A DNA stretch of 12,713 nucleotides, from NCBI GenBank assembly GCA_023132505.1, contig JAGLYE010000022.1, forward strand, positions 1 through 12,713. Direction: 5' to 3'. Of the stretch, positions 6,609 to 12,713 are shown in pieces. Within the stretch, counting starts at the first letter, position 1, and every line of letters starts with the position of its first letter. The stretch is from Bacteroidales bacterium. GTDB taxonomy: Bacteria; Bacteroidota; Bacteroidia; Bacteroidales; B18-G4. The translations under genes were made by a program, and so were the position numbers. The notes beneath the pieces are model-generated. The model was given only the letters and a program-made list of their open reading frames with translations. It did no database searches and was not told the DNA's origin.

Positions 6609-7175
6609 ATGTCAGAAGAAAAGAAACGGAAAGACCAGGAAAAGGAAAGCACAGAAGTGCCTGTTAACAAGACGACAAAGAAGGGAAGGAAAACAGCTCC
6701 ATCGAAGAAAAAGGGAAAATCAGAGGATACGATCCAGGAGTTGGGCCAGAAGCTTGAAGAAATGAACGACAAATACCTGCGTCTTTTCTCTGAATTTGAT
6801 AATTTCAGGAAGCGGACACAGAAGGAAAAACTTGAGCTTTTGAAAACTGCCTCGGAAGATGTTATAGTGGCATTGCTGCCGGTACTCGATGATTTTGAAA
6901 GAGCCATGAATTCAACAGAGGACAACAGTATTGATGAGAATTATATGGAGGGCATAGACCTCATATATAATAAGTTGAAAAACACCTTAAGCCAGAAAGG
7001 CCTGGAACCTATAGAGGCGATGGGAACGGAGTTTGACACCGATTTTCATGAGGCCATTACCAACATCCCTGCCCCTACACCAGACATGAAAGGCAAGGTG
7101 GTGGATGTAATCGAAAAGGGCTATTTATTGAATGATAAGGTGATCCGTTTTGCCAGGGTAGTTGTTGGCAATTAA
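6609..7175 (+). CDS. grpE: GrpE nucleotide exchange factor
   Basis: 188 residues. It releases ADP from DnaK in the Hsp70 folding cycle as a cytoplasmic homodimer. Residues 1-38 are Lys/Glu-rich and disordered. Residues 39-100 form the long dimerising helix, including EEMNDKYLRLFSEFDNFRKRT, typical of GrpE. The C-terminal beta domain ends in the family signature GYLLNDKVIRFARVVV at 171-186. The length is ordinary. The gene sits 22 nt before the dnaJ ATG. No dnaK or hrcA lies in the window, so control must come from the dyad-rich upstream spacer or elsewhere. Confidence 0.96.
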   Translation: MSEEKKRKDQEKESTEVPVNKTTKKGRKTAPSKKKGKSEDTIQELGQKLEEMNDKYLRLFSEFDNFRKRTQKEKLELLKTASEDVIVALLPVLDDFERAMNSTEDNSIDENYMEGIDLIYNKLKNTLSQKGLEPIEAMGTEFDTDFHEAITNIPAPTPDMKGKVVDVIEKGYLLNDKVIRFARVVVGN

Positions 7176-7197
7176 GCGATCTGAAAGACTATAAGTG

Positions 7198-8349
7198 ATG
7201 TCGAAAAGAGATTATTACGAGGTGCTGGAGGTAGAGCGCAACGCTTCCGGACAGGAGATCAAAAAGGCTTATCGCAAGATGGCATTGAAGTACCATCCCG
7301 ATAAAAATCCTGATGACCCGGATTCGGAAGCGAGGTTCAAGGAAGCTGCAGAGGCTTATGAGGTATTGAGCAGTGCCGACAAAAAAAACCGTTATGACCA
7401 GTTTGGCCATGCAGGCATGAGGAATGGCCGTGGCGGATTTGGCGGTGGTATGAGCATGGATGATATCTTTAGCCAGTTCGGTGATATCTTCGGGGGTGCT
7501 TTTGGCGGTGCTTTCAATGGTTTTGGTGGTGGGCGCTCCCAAACACGTCGCAGGATTAACCGTGGTAGCAATATCAGGGTGAAAGTGACCCTTAGCCTGC
7601 TGGAGATCGCCAATGGGGTAGAGAAAAAAATAAAAGTCAATAAATATATTGGCTGTAAGGCTTGTGATGGATCCGGTGCAAAACACGGTTCTTCTTACGG
7701 AACATGCCATAGCTGTAATGGCACCGGGCAGGTGGTTCAGGTTACCAATACTTTCCTTGGGCAGATGCAAACAGCTTCAACATGCCCCAGCTGTCATGGA
7801 GAGGGCAGAACCATTACGGAAAAATGCGCTGAGTGTGCCGGGCAGGGAGTTATACGCGGTGAAGATATTATCACCATCAAGATCCCGGCAGGGGTGGAGG
7901 AAGGTATGCAGCTATCGGTAAGTGGCAAGGGAAATGCAGGCGCCCGTGGGGGGATTCCCGGCGACCTTCTGGTGCTCATCGAAGAAAAACCGAATCCCGA
8001 CCTGGTAAGGGATGGCCGTAACGTCTTGTACGAACAATATATCAGCATTTCCGATGCTGCACTGGGCACCACAGTTGAGGTACCTACCATCGACGGCAAG
8101 GCCAGGATCAAGATACACCCGGGAACACAGGCCGGAAAAGTGATGCGCCTCAAAGGTAAAGGCCTGCCGGTAGTGAATGCATACGGCCATGGCGACCTCC
8201 TCGTAACCATCAACGTATGGATCCCGAAAGAACTCACCAAGGAGGAAAAAGGCATCCTTGAAAAATTAAGCAAAGCTGAAAATTTCAAGCCTAATCCAGG
8301 GAGCAAGGATAAAGGCTTCTTCGACAGGATGAAGGAATATTTTCAGTAA
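7198..8349 (+). CDS. dnaJ: Chaperone DnaJ (Hsp40)
   Basis: 383 residues. It delivers unfolded substrates to DnaK and stimulates its ATPase through the J domain. The J domain is at 1-70 with HPD at 33-35. A Gly/Phe-rich linker at 75-112 follows ([22 protein letters not shown]). Four CxxCxGxG zinc repeats are complete: Cys153/156, Cys170/173, Cys196/199 and Cys210/213. Two C-terminal beta domains complete this full type I DnaJ. The ATG at 7198 ([10 protein letters not shown]) is preferred over an in-frame GTG directly before it, because family members begin M-x-K-R-D-Y-Y. It follows grpE by 22 nt and precedes an ABC ATPase gene by 18 nt. Confidence 0.97.
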   Translation: MSKRDYYEVLEVERNASGQEIKKAYRKMALKYHPDKNPDDPDSEARFKEAAEAYEVLSSADKKNRYDQFGHAGMRNGRGGFGGGMSMDDIFSQFGDIFGGAFGGAFNGFGGGRSQTRRRINRGSNIRVKVTLSLLEIANGVEKKIKVNKYIGCKACDGSGAKHGSSYGTCHSCNGTGQVVQVTNTFLGQMQTASTCPSCHGEGRTITEKCAECAGQGVIRGEDIITIKIPAGVEEGMQLSVSGKGNAGARGGIPGDLLVLIEEKPNPDLVRDGRNVLYEQYISISDAALGTTVEVPTIDGKARIKIHPGTQAGKVMRLKGKGLPVVNAYGHGDLLVTINVWIPKELTKEEKGILEKLSKAENFKPNPGSKDKGFFDRMKEYFQ

Positions 8350-8367
8350 TATTGCGTTCAATAAGCC

Positions 8368-9291
8368 ATGGCCATCTTTCTTACAGAAAATGTTACCAAA
8401 CGCTATGCAGGTCATACTGCCCTCGACAGGGTTAGCATTGAGGTGCCCGAGCATAGCATCTTTGGATTGTTGGGCCCCAATGGAGCCGGAAAAACATCCC
8501 TGATCCGGATCATTAACAGGATCACCGGCCCTGATGAAGGCTCTCTCTTCTTTAAGGGAGAAAAACTCCAGCAAAAACATATTTATAATATTGGCTACCT
8601 GCCCGAGGAACGTGGACTCTACCGTAAGATGAAGGTGGGTGAACATGCCGTATACCTGGCCAGGCTCAAAGGCCTCTCAAAAAGTGATGCCACACATAAG
8701 CTCAAAGTCTGGTTTGACAAATTTGATTTGGGAGACTGGTGGAATAGAAAAGTGGAAGAGCTTTCTAAAGGAATGCAGCAGAAGGTGCAATTCATTGTTA
8801 CCGTGATCCATGAACCGGAATTGCTCATTTTTGACGAACCATTCAGCGGCTTTGACCCCATCAATGTGGAGCTGTTGAAGAAGGAAATATTGAGACTTCG
8901 TGATAATGGCACTACTATCATATTTTCCACACACAACATGGCTTCTGTAGAAGAATTGTGTGATCATATTGCCTTGATCGACCGATCGAAAAAGATACTC
9001 GATGGCAAGATGAAGGATATCAAGAAGCAGTACCGCTCTGATACATACAGTATTGTATTCGACCATTTCGATGGACTGATATCTTCCTTTCTGGATGAAC
9101 GTTTTGAGATCGTTGATGAAGGGGAGGATGAAGACCGGCGCTATGCCAGTGTGCGGATCACCGGCGATCTTAGTTCGAAAGACTTGCTCAAGAAACTTGT
9201 CCCTAAGATCAATATCTATGCATTTAACGAGATCCTGCCTACGATGAATGATATTTTTATTTCAGTAGTGAAAGATAACGAAGGAAAATGA
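8368..9291 (+). CDS. ABC transporter ATP-binding protein (NatA/ABC-2 exporter type)
   Basis: 307 residues. It is the ATPase subunit of an ABC-2 exporter. Seen: Walker A GPNGAGKTS at 36-44, a Q-loop region with Pro-Glu in place of Gln (IGYLPEERGLY at 75-85, usual in this subgroup), signature LSKGMQQ at 132-138, Walker B LLIFDEP at 152-158, and switch His189 in FSTHN. Residues from about 220 to the end form the extra C-terminal domain (DUF4162-like) of drug/sodium-type exporters. The stop overlaps the permease start by 4 nt (ATGA), so the two form one complex. The substrate is unknown; NatA-like sodium export and lipid or peptide export are all possible. It lies 18 nt after dnaJ and is probably in the same operon. 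Confidence 0.92.
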   Translation: MAIFLTENVTKRYAGHTALDRVSIEVPEHSIFGLLGPNGAGKTSLIRIINRITGPDEGSLFFKGEKLQQKHIYNIGYLPEERGLYRKMKVGEHAVYLARLKGLSKSDATHKLKVWFDKFDLGDWWNRKVEELSKGMQQKVQFIVTVIHEPELLIFDEPFSGFDPINVELLKKEILRLRDNGTTIIFSTHNMASVEELCDHIALIDRSKKILDGKMKDIKKQYRSDTYSIVFDHFDGLISSFLDERFEIVDEGEDEDRRYASVRITGDLSSKDLLKKLVPKINIYAFNEILPTMNDIFISVVKDNEGK

Positions 9292-10640
9292 AAAAGATAC
9301 TGCTGATCATACAGAGGGAATACCTAACCCGGGTCCGCAAGCGGTCGTTCATCGTGATGACCATTCTGGGGCCCATTCTTATGGCCTCTGCCTTTGTGAT
9401 CCCGATGTACATTGCCACACTCACCGATGAGGAAAAGAAGGTGATAGAGGTGCTGGATGAGACCGGATGGTTTTTTGAAAAATTTTCCGATACGGACGAA
9501 TTCGAGTTCAAATACACAGTGGCAGACCTGGAAACTGCCAAATTCGAATTGATGGAGAATGATGAGTTTGCCCTGCTGTATATTCCCCGCAGGGAGCTGA
9601 CAGTGCCATCATCTGCTGTATTGTACTCCCTCCGGCAACCTGGTGTAGACCTGAAAGGCTATATCCGCAATGTGATGTCGAAAGAGGTGGAAACCCAGAA
9701 GCTCCGTATCAACCTGGATGAAATGGATCTTACTGAAGAAGACAGGGAACGGGCGATGAAATTACCGGACTTGATCCGGACCAGTATTACACTGAGCACC
9801 ATGAAAATGGATGAGTCAGGGGAAGAGGAGGAGACATTTACTGAAATAATGATGGCGGTTGCCTTTGTTTCAGGGATGATCATATATATGTTCATCTTTA
9901 TTTTCGGCGCCCAGGTGCTGCGGGGGGTGATGGAAGAAAAAACAAGCCGCATCATCGAGGTGATGGTCTCTTCTGTGAGGCCTTTCCAGCTTATGATGGG
10001 AAAGATCGTTGGCATCGCTATGGTTGGCTTAACACAGTTTCTCCTTTGGATCATCCTTACCTTTGCCATTGTGAGCGTATTCCAGGTTTCCTTTGCGGAT
10101 CAGATGCCCGGCCCGGATGTACGCATGGCTGTGACACAATCTGCTGAAGTTTCGAACGAGACTGCAGTGGCAGGCAACACCCAGATCGCCAGGGTATTTG
10201 AGGTCATCAACTCTATCAATTATACTGTGATCCTGATCTCTTTCCTCTTTTTCTTCCTGGGTGGATATTTATTATATGCCGCACTATTTGCTGCCATCGG
10301 TTCGGCCGTTGATAGCGAGACAGATACCCAGCAATTCATGATGCCGGTAACCATCCCATTGTTCCTTGGCTTCATCGTTGCCAATATGGCGGTATACAAC
10401 CCCGATGGGCAGTTGGCCCTCTGGTTTTCGATGATACCTTTTACCTCACCCATTGTGATGATGGCGCGCATCCCCTTTGGAGTGCCCATCGAACAGATCT
10501 GGATTTCCGGAGCATTGCTTATTCTTGGTTTCATCTTCACCACCTGGCTTGCCGCCCGCATATACCGCACAGGAATATTGATGTACGGGAAGAAAGTGAG
10601 CTACAGGGAACTGTGGAAGTGGATTCGATATCGGGGATAG
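9288..10640 (+). CDS. ABC-2 type transporter permease (NatB-like)
   Basis: 450 residues. It is the membrane subunit partnering the ATPase just upstream. The N-terminus KILLIIQREYLTRVRKRSF is the typical coupling helix of this family. It is followed by a first membrane segment at about 22-42, a large extracytoplasmic domain at about 44-185 rich in acidic residues, and then some five further membrane segments starting near 187 (MMAVAFVSGMIIYMFIFIFG). The cytoplasmic EEKTSRIIEVMVSSVRPFQLMMGK loop that follows is the strongest NatB/YhaP-type mark. A second short outward loop (about 265-310) lies before the next helices. The basic C-terminus is cytoplasmic. It ends the plus-strand operon. Confidence 0.9.
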   Translation: MKKILLIIQREYLTRVRKRSFIVMTILGPILMASAFVIPMYIATLTDEEKKVIEVLDETGWFFEKFSDTDEFEFKYTVADLETAKFELMENDEFALLYIPRRELTVPSSAVLYSLRQPGVDLKGYIRNVMSKEVETQKLRINLDEMDLTEEDRERAMKLPDLIRTSITLSTMKMDESGEEEETFTEIMMAVAFVSGMIIYMFIFIFGAQVLRGVMEEKTSRIIEVMVSSVRPFQLMMGKIVGIAMVGLTQFLLWIILTFAIVSVFQVSFADQMPGPDVRMAVTQSAEVSNETAVAGNTQIARVFEVINSINYTVILISFLFFFLGGYLLYAALFAAIGSAVDSETDTQQFMMPVTIPLFLGFIVANMAVYNPDGQLALWFSMIPFTSPIVMMARIPFGVPIEQIWISGALLILGFIFTTWLAARIYRTGILMYGKKVSYRELWKWIRYRG

Positions 10641-10652
10641 GTAAGCAGGAAG

Positions 10653-10692
10653 AATGAAGGTTGATGACTTCTTATATCATCGCTCATTTTTT
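10653..10692 (+). terminator. Weak candidate terminator for the plus-strand operon
   Basis: GATGA at 10663-10667 pairs with TCATC at 10677-10681. An outer pair, AATGA at 10653-10657 and TCATT at 10684-10688, is separated from the inner stem by unequal bulges. A run of Ts follows (10687-10692). The stem is AT-rich and imperfect, so termination may be weak. A separate perfect hairpin, ATCTTTC-gttg-GAAAGAT (10713-10730), lies just downstream without a T-tail. Confidence 0.35.
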
Positions 10693-10733
10693 CATTTAGC
10701 AGACTTTATCTTATCTTTCGTTGGAAAGATCAT

Positions 10734-10766
10734 AAAAAAAAACCGGCAATTAAACTTAACTGCCGG
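10734..10766 (-). terminator. Rho-independent terminator for minus-strand genes
   Basis: CCGGCA at 10743-10748 pairs with TGCCGG at 10761-10766, and TTAA/TTAA pairs inside the loop after one mismatch. On the minus strand the GC-rich stem is followed directly by nine Ts (plus-strand A-run 10734-10742), the canonical form. It lies 27 nt beyond the stop of the small membrane-protein gene. Confidence 0.7.
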
Positions 10767-10793
10767 CTATTAAATATTACTGAAACGTCATTT

Positions 10794-11030
10794 TTACTCA
10801 CTGCGAAACTGTTTCCGGGAATTGTATAACTTGCGGGCCCCATAGCTGATTGCCAACGCCATAATTAATAAAAATACCTCTGGCAACGAGGATATGTCAA
10901 AAAACATTGTATCAGGCCTTGGCCGATCAGCTACAATGGTGTCCCGCAAAGGAAGTGGTGATTTAGATACAGATAAAATTATCGCTGCAAACAAAATAAT
11001 GATCAATAATATTATTCCTGTTGGATTCAT
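10794..11030 (-). CDS. Small two-helix membrane protein, unknown function
   Basis: 78 residues from the ATG at 11028-11030. Residues 5-21 (GIILLIIILFAAIILSV) and about 50-65 (PEVFLLIMALAISYGA) are hydrophobic helices. They flank a Pro/Asp/Arg-rich loop (LPLRDTIVADRPRPDTMFF) and are followed by a basic tail (RKLYNSRKQFRSE). I do not recognise the family. Another in-frame ATG at 11076-11078 would add 16 basic residues. I prefer the downstream start because a near-consensus -7 box (GATATTTG, minus strand 11043-11050) lies between the two. The arrangement of short outward loop and basic cytoplasmic end resembles small inner-membrane proteins with a cosmetic signal-like first helix, but no role can be assigned. 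Confidence 0.6.
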   Translation of the reverse strand: MNPTGIILLIIILFAAIILSVSKSPLPLRDTIVADRPRPDTMFFDISSLPEVFLLIMALAISYGARKLYNSRKQFRSE

Positions 11031-11042
11031 TAAAGTCGTGTA

Positions 11043-11050
11043 CAAATATC
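11043..11050 (-). promoter_or_regulatory. Candidate -7 box for the small membrane protein
   Basis: The minus strand reads GATATTTG, 7 of 8 positions of TAnnTTTG counting the free positions. It is 12 nt before the preferred ATG. No -33 TTTG is apparent. The box supports the shorter start because it lies inside the longer frame. Confidence 0.3.
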
Positions 11051-11164
11051 GTTTATGATGATTTTTAAAAGTTAACATATGTTTTATTCTAAGGGCTTTT
11101 CATATATTGTTTATTAGAATAATTGCTTAATAGTTACCTTATATGAAACATCTATTAATCTCAT

Positions 11165-11428
11165 TTACCTGACACTGGGTTTGCGTACAGGGTTCACTCT
11201 CCATGTTGTATTGTCACCATTTAATACCGTATATATTTTCCCAATACTCTTGCTTTTTCCTGTTACTAAGCCGGTATCATAATCACGATAATTTAAATGG
11301 ACCTCCTTTAATTTATCAAATGAATTCAATACCATGGAGGTTTTATAAGTATTATTACATGAAATGGGGATCACTGACAGTAAAATTATGATACATGCCC
11401 AACTCACTTTGATTAATTGTGTCATCAT
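11165..11428 (-). CDS. Small putative lipoprotein, unknown function
   Basis: 87 residues. A basic N-terminus and hydrophobic stretch (VSWACIIILLSVIPIS) lead to Cys24, followed by NN. This has the layout of a lipoprotein signal, although the -3 position is Pro rather than the usual Leu, so the lipobox is imperfect. The mature part (about 64 residues) has alternating hydrophobic and charged residues, such as LKEVHLNYRDYDTGLVTGKSKSIGKIYTVLNGDNTTWRV, suggesting a small beta fold. It ends in a basic VRKPSVR. A tandem Met start (11428 or 11425) gives the same product in effect. I do not recognise the family. It shares orientation with the YadA-like gene 104 nt upstream of it. Confidence 0.6.
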   Translation of the reverse strand: MMTQLIKVSWACIIILLSVIPISCNNTYKTSMVLNSFDKLKEVHLNYRDYDTGLVTGKSKSIGKIYTVLNGDNTTWRVNPVRKPSVR

Positions 11429-11450
11429 TGCTATTTGGTTAAGATTATTA

Positions 11451-11470
11451 GAATTTTAATGTTAAAATTC
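11451..11470. repeat. Perfect AT-rich inverted repeat
   Basis: GAATTTTAA (11451-11459) and TTAAAATTC (11462-11470) are exact reverse complements with a 2-nt spacer. The repeat sits between the stop of the YadA-like gene and the start of the lipoprotein gene, 23 nt before the latter. No T-run follows, so it is better read as an operator-like site than as a terminator, though its function is unproven. Confidence 0.75.
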
Positions 11471-11532
11471 ATATCAGTGAACCTTGATAATACATTGCTG
11501 TTTGTTTCTCTTTTTAAGTTCATCCCTTCCTG

Positions 11533-12570
11533 TTAATCCAATTGTTTCCACGAACCGTTCAGGTAGCAATAAATATGATGATTTAAAGAATTAACATAAA
11601 GTTCACCTTCTGTGGGATTGGAAGGGGCAGTAATTCGCGGTGCAAGTTTCAACACATCATTAATTGTGACTTTATTTGTGCTGAAATCCCCACCTATTAA
11701 TGGAAAATCAGAGTCTGAATTTTCAATATAAAGTTTATTGTTATCATGTTCATAATATCCTGCCTGATAGCCTATAAGCACATTCCCTGATTTTTCATAT
11801 GCTCGTCCTGCATCACACCCGATTATCGTATTATTGTGACCGTCACCATTATAACGACCTGCATAATGCCCAATTACGGTGTTATTAGAAGCACAAGTAT
11901 TATTATATAGTGTACGTATCCCAATTGCGGTGTTATTAAAACCTTCAATATTGGAATACAAAGCCTCGAATCCAATGGCTGTATTTTCATCTGCAAGAGT
12001 TCTTTCCAAAGCCGATTTCCCAACTGCTGTGTTCATATTACCATCTGTGTTTAACTTTAAGGCATTGTATCCGATTGCTGTGTTCCCAATACCTCCCAAA
12101 TTAGAATATAAGGCTTTGTGCCCGACAGCTGTATTCTCATCCCCAGAGTTGGTTGAGGCGAGGGCACCTACTCCTACTCCGGTATTGAAAAGATAACTAC
12201 CGGGATCACTACTTCCTGCCTGGTTACCTAAATAAACACTAGAGCCGTCTGACTTTCCGTCAGAGAGATCATCGATGCATGAAGCTCCTGCACCTCCACC
12301 TAATGATTTCCACGATGTAGCATCATAATAATATAAACCCGGCACGTTATCGGTCTGGTAAATGATCAAACCAACAGCAGGATTTACGATGGCATTTCGT
12401 TGTACAGAAGTCATACGGGGAAATAATACTCCCTTTTCTGTAGATGATATATCAAGCATCGCCGAATTGTCGGGGCTCACCCCTGAAGTGTTAATCGATA
12501 CTCCTTGTGCTTCTACATCAAAGCAATGAAGGAATAGACAAAAAACCAATAATAACTGTATCGTCTTCAT
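11533..12570 (-). CDS. Secreted protein with YadA-head-like repeats
   Basis: 345 residues. The signal peptide is at 1-21 (MKTIQLLLVFCLFLHCFDVEA, then Gln). Residues 22-95 are the N-terminal module common in Bacteroidota surface proteins (NTSGVSPDNSAMLDISSTEKG, VLFPRMT, GLYYYDATSWKSL). From about 111 to 275 there are some ten repeats of mean period 17 residues with the core N-T-A-[VI]-G-x-x-A-L. The NTA/NTG starts are near 129, 146, 163, 180, 196, 213, 230, 247 and 263, the last ones drifting to NTIIG and NVLIG. This is the head-repeat pattern of YadA-type adhesins, predicted to form a trimeric left-handed beta-roll. The C-terminus (LYVNSLNHHIYCYLNGSWKQLD) repeats the style of the N-terminal module. 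There is no YadA membrane anchor and no obvious type IX sorting domain, so how it is held at the surface is unclear. Confidence 0.85.
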   Translation of the reverse strand: MKTIQLLLVFCLFLHCFDVEAQGVSINTSGVSPDNSAMLDISSTEKGVLFPRMTSVQRNAIVNPAVGLIIYQTDNVPGLYYYDATSWKSLGGGAGASCIDDLSDGKSDGSSVYLGNQAGSSDPGSYLFNTGVGVGALASTNSGDENTAVGHKALYSNLGGIGNTAIGYNALKLNTDGNMNTAVGKSALERTLADENTAIGFEALYSNIEGFNNTAIGIRTLYNNTCASNNTVIGHYAGRYNGDGHNNTIIGCDAGRAYEKSGNVLIGYQAGYYEHDNNKLYIENSDSDFPLIGGDFSTNKVTINDVLKLAPRITAPSNPTEGELYVNSLNHHIYCYLNGSWKQLD

Positions 12571-12603
12571 AATTTTATAAATTGAAGTTGTTAATCACCG
12601 TTC

Positions 12604-12635
12604 CAAAATTATATACAGCAGTTTGTTGAAGCAAA
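12604..12635 (-). promoter_or_regulatory. Bacteroidetes-type promoter of the YadA-like gene
   Basis: On the minus strand TTTG (12632-12635) is followed after 20 nt by TAATTTTG (12604-12611), matching both the -33 TTTG and the -7 TAnnTTTG elements at suitable spacing. Transcription would start near 12599, leaving a leader of about 28 nt to the ATG at 12570. This is the best-formed promoter in the window, and a direct-repeat array begins 5 bp upstream of the -33 element. Confidence 0.7.
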
Positions 12636-12640
12636 TAATA

Positions 12641-12713
12641 GTGGTTCGGATTTATAAATTGAGGTTCGAAATCATAAATCGAGGTTCGAAATCATAAATC
12701 GAGGTTCGAAATC
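12641..12713. repeat. 20-bp tandem direct repeat array, truncated by window end
   Basis: The unit GAGGTTCGAAATCATAAATC occurs at 12661-12680 and 12681-12700 without change and at 12701-12713 as a partial copy cut by the window. A degenerate copy at 12641-12660 keeps 15 of 20 positions. There are no spacers between copies. Each unit contains TTCGAA, and each junction between the exact copies forms TCGA-ggt-TCGA. The array lies directly upstream of the promoter of the YadA-like gene. Confidence 0.95.

Noticed and set aside
7195..7197. GTG start for dnaJ
   Set aside because: The ATG immediately after it gives the standard DnaJ N-terminus.
10713..10730. Terminator at ATCTTTC-gttg-GAAAGAT
   Set aside because: The 7-bp hairpin is perfect but is not followed by a T-run on either strand; the adjacent A9/T9 run belongs to the CCGGCA stem.
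12641..12713. CRISPR array
   Set aside because: The 20-bp units are directly adjacent with no variable spacers, and no cas gene is nearby.
1..12713. Defence system, prophage, integron or insertion sequence
   Set aside because: No nuclease, helicase, integrase, transposase or phage structural protein is present, and no terminal inverted repeats with target duplications were seen.

Overview
The window looks like a chromosome segment of a Bacteroidota bacterium, probably of the Bacteroidales/Marinilabiliales type. Four points support this. Exported proteins repeatedly have Gln right after the predicted signal-peptidase I site. TAnnTTTG promoter boxes of the Bacteroidetes type occur, and Shine-Dalgarno sequences are weak. 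A DUF4290 gene overlaps murA. There is a secreted YadA-head-repeat protein of a kind common in this phylum. No tRNA, rRNA, CRISPR array, transposase or phage gene is recognisable.

Left block (1-4151, all minus strand). Reading in the direction of transcription, there is an OmpH/Skp-like periplasmic chaperone, then two different secreted GH29 alpha-L-fucosidases with gaps of 7 and 17 nt, then, 73 nt on, a URO-D/MtaA-like protein cut by the window edge. The spacing suggests one transcription unit. The fucosidases imply use of fucose-containing glycans. The role of the URO-D-like protein is open.

Divergent spacer (4152-4514). This holds a very C-rich array of degenerate repeats (G-rich, quadruplex-prone on the minus strand) between outward-facing candidate promoters.

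Middle block (4515-10640, all plus strand) is core housekeeping. DUF4290 overlaps murA by 4 nt. A 154-bp spacer rich in inverted repeats follows. Then come grpE, dnaJ and an ABC-2 type exporter pair (ATPase and NatB-like permease overlapping by 4 nt), closely enough spaced to be one operon. The MurA has Asp where E. coli MurA has the catalytic, fosfomycin-targeted Cys115.

Right block (10641-12713, minus-strand genes) is more AT-rich and accessory. A convergent spacer with a good minus-strand terminator is followed by a small two-helix membrane protein, a small lipoprotein and a secreted protein with about nine 17-residue YadA-head-like repeats. The last gene has a well-formed Bacteroidetes promoter, and immediately upstream of its -33 element an in-phase 20-bp direct-repeat array runs off the window end.

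I see no clearly new multi-gene system. The items most worth a second look are the 20-bp repeat array abutting the promoter of the YadA-like gene, the dyad cluster upstream of grpE, the G-rich array, the MurA Cys-to-Asp change, and the association of fucosidases with a URO-D-like protein.
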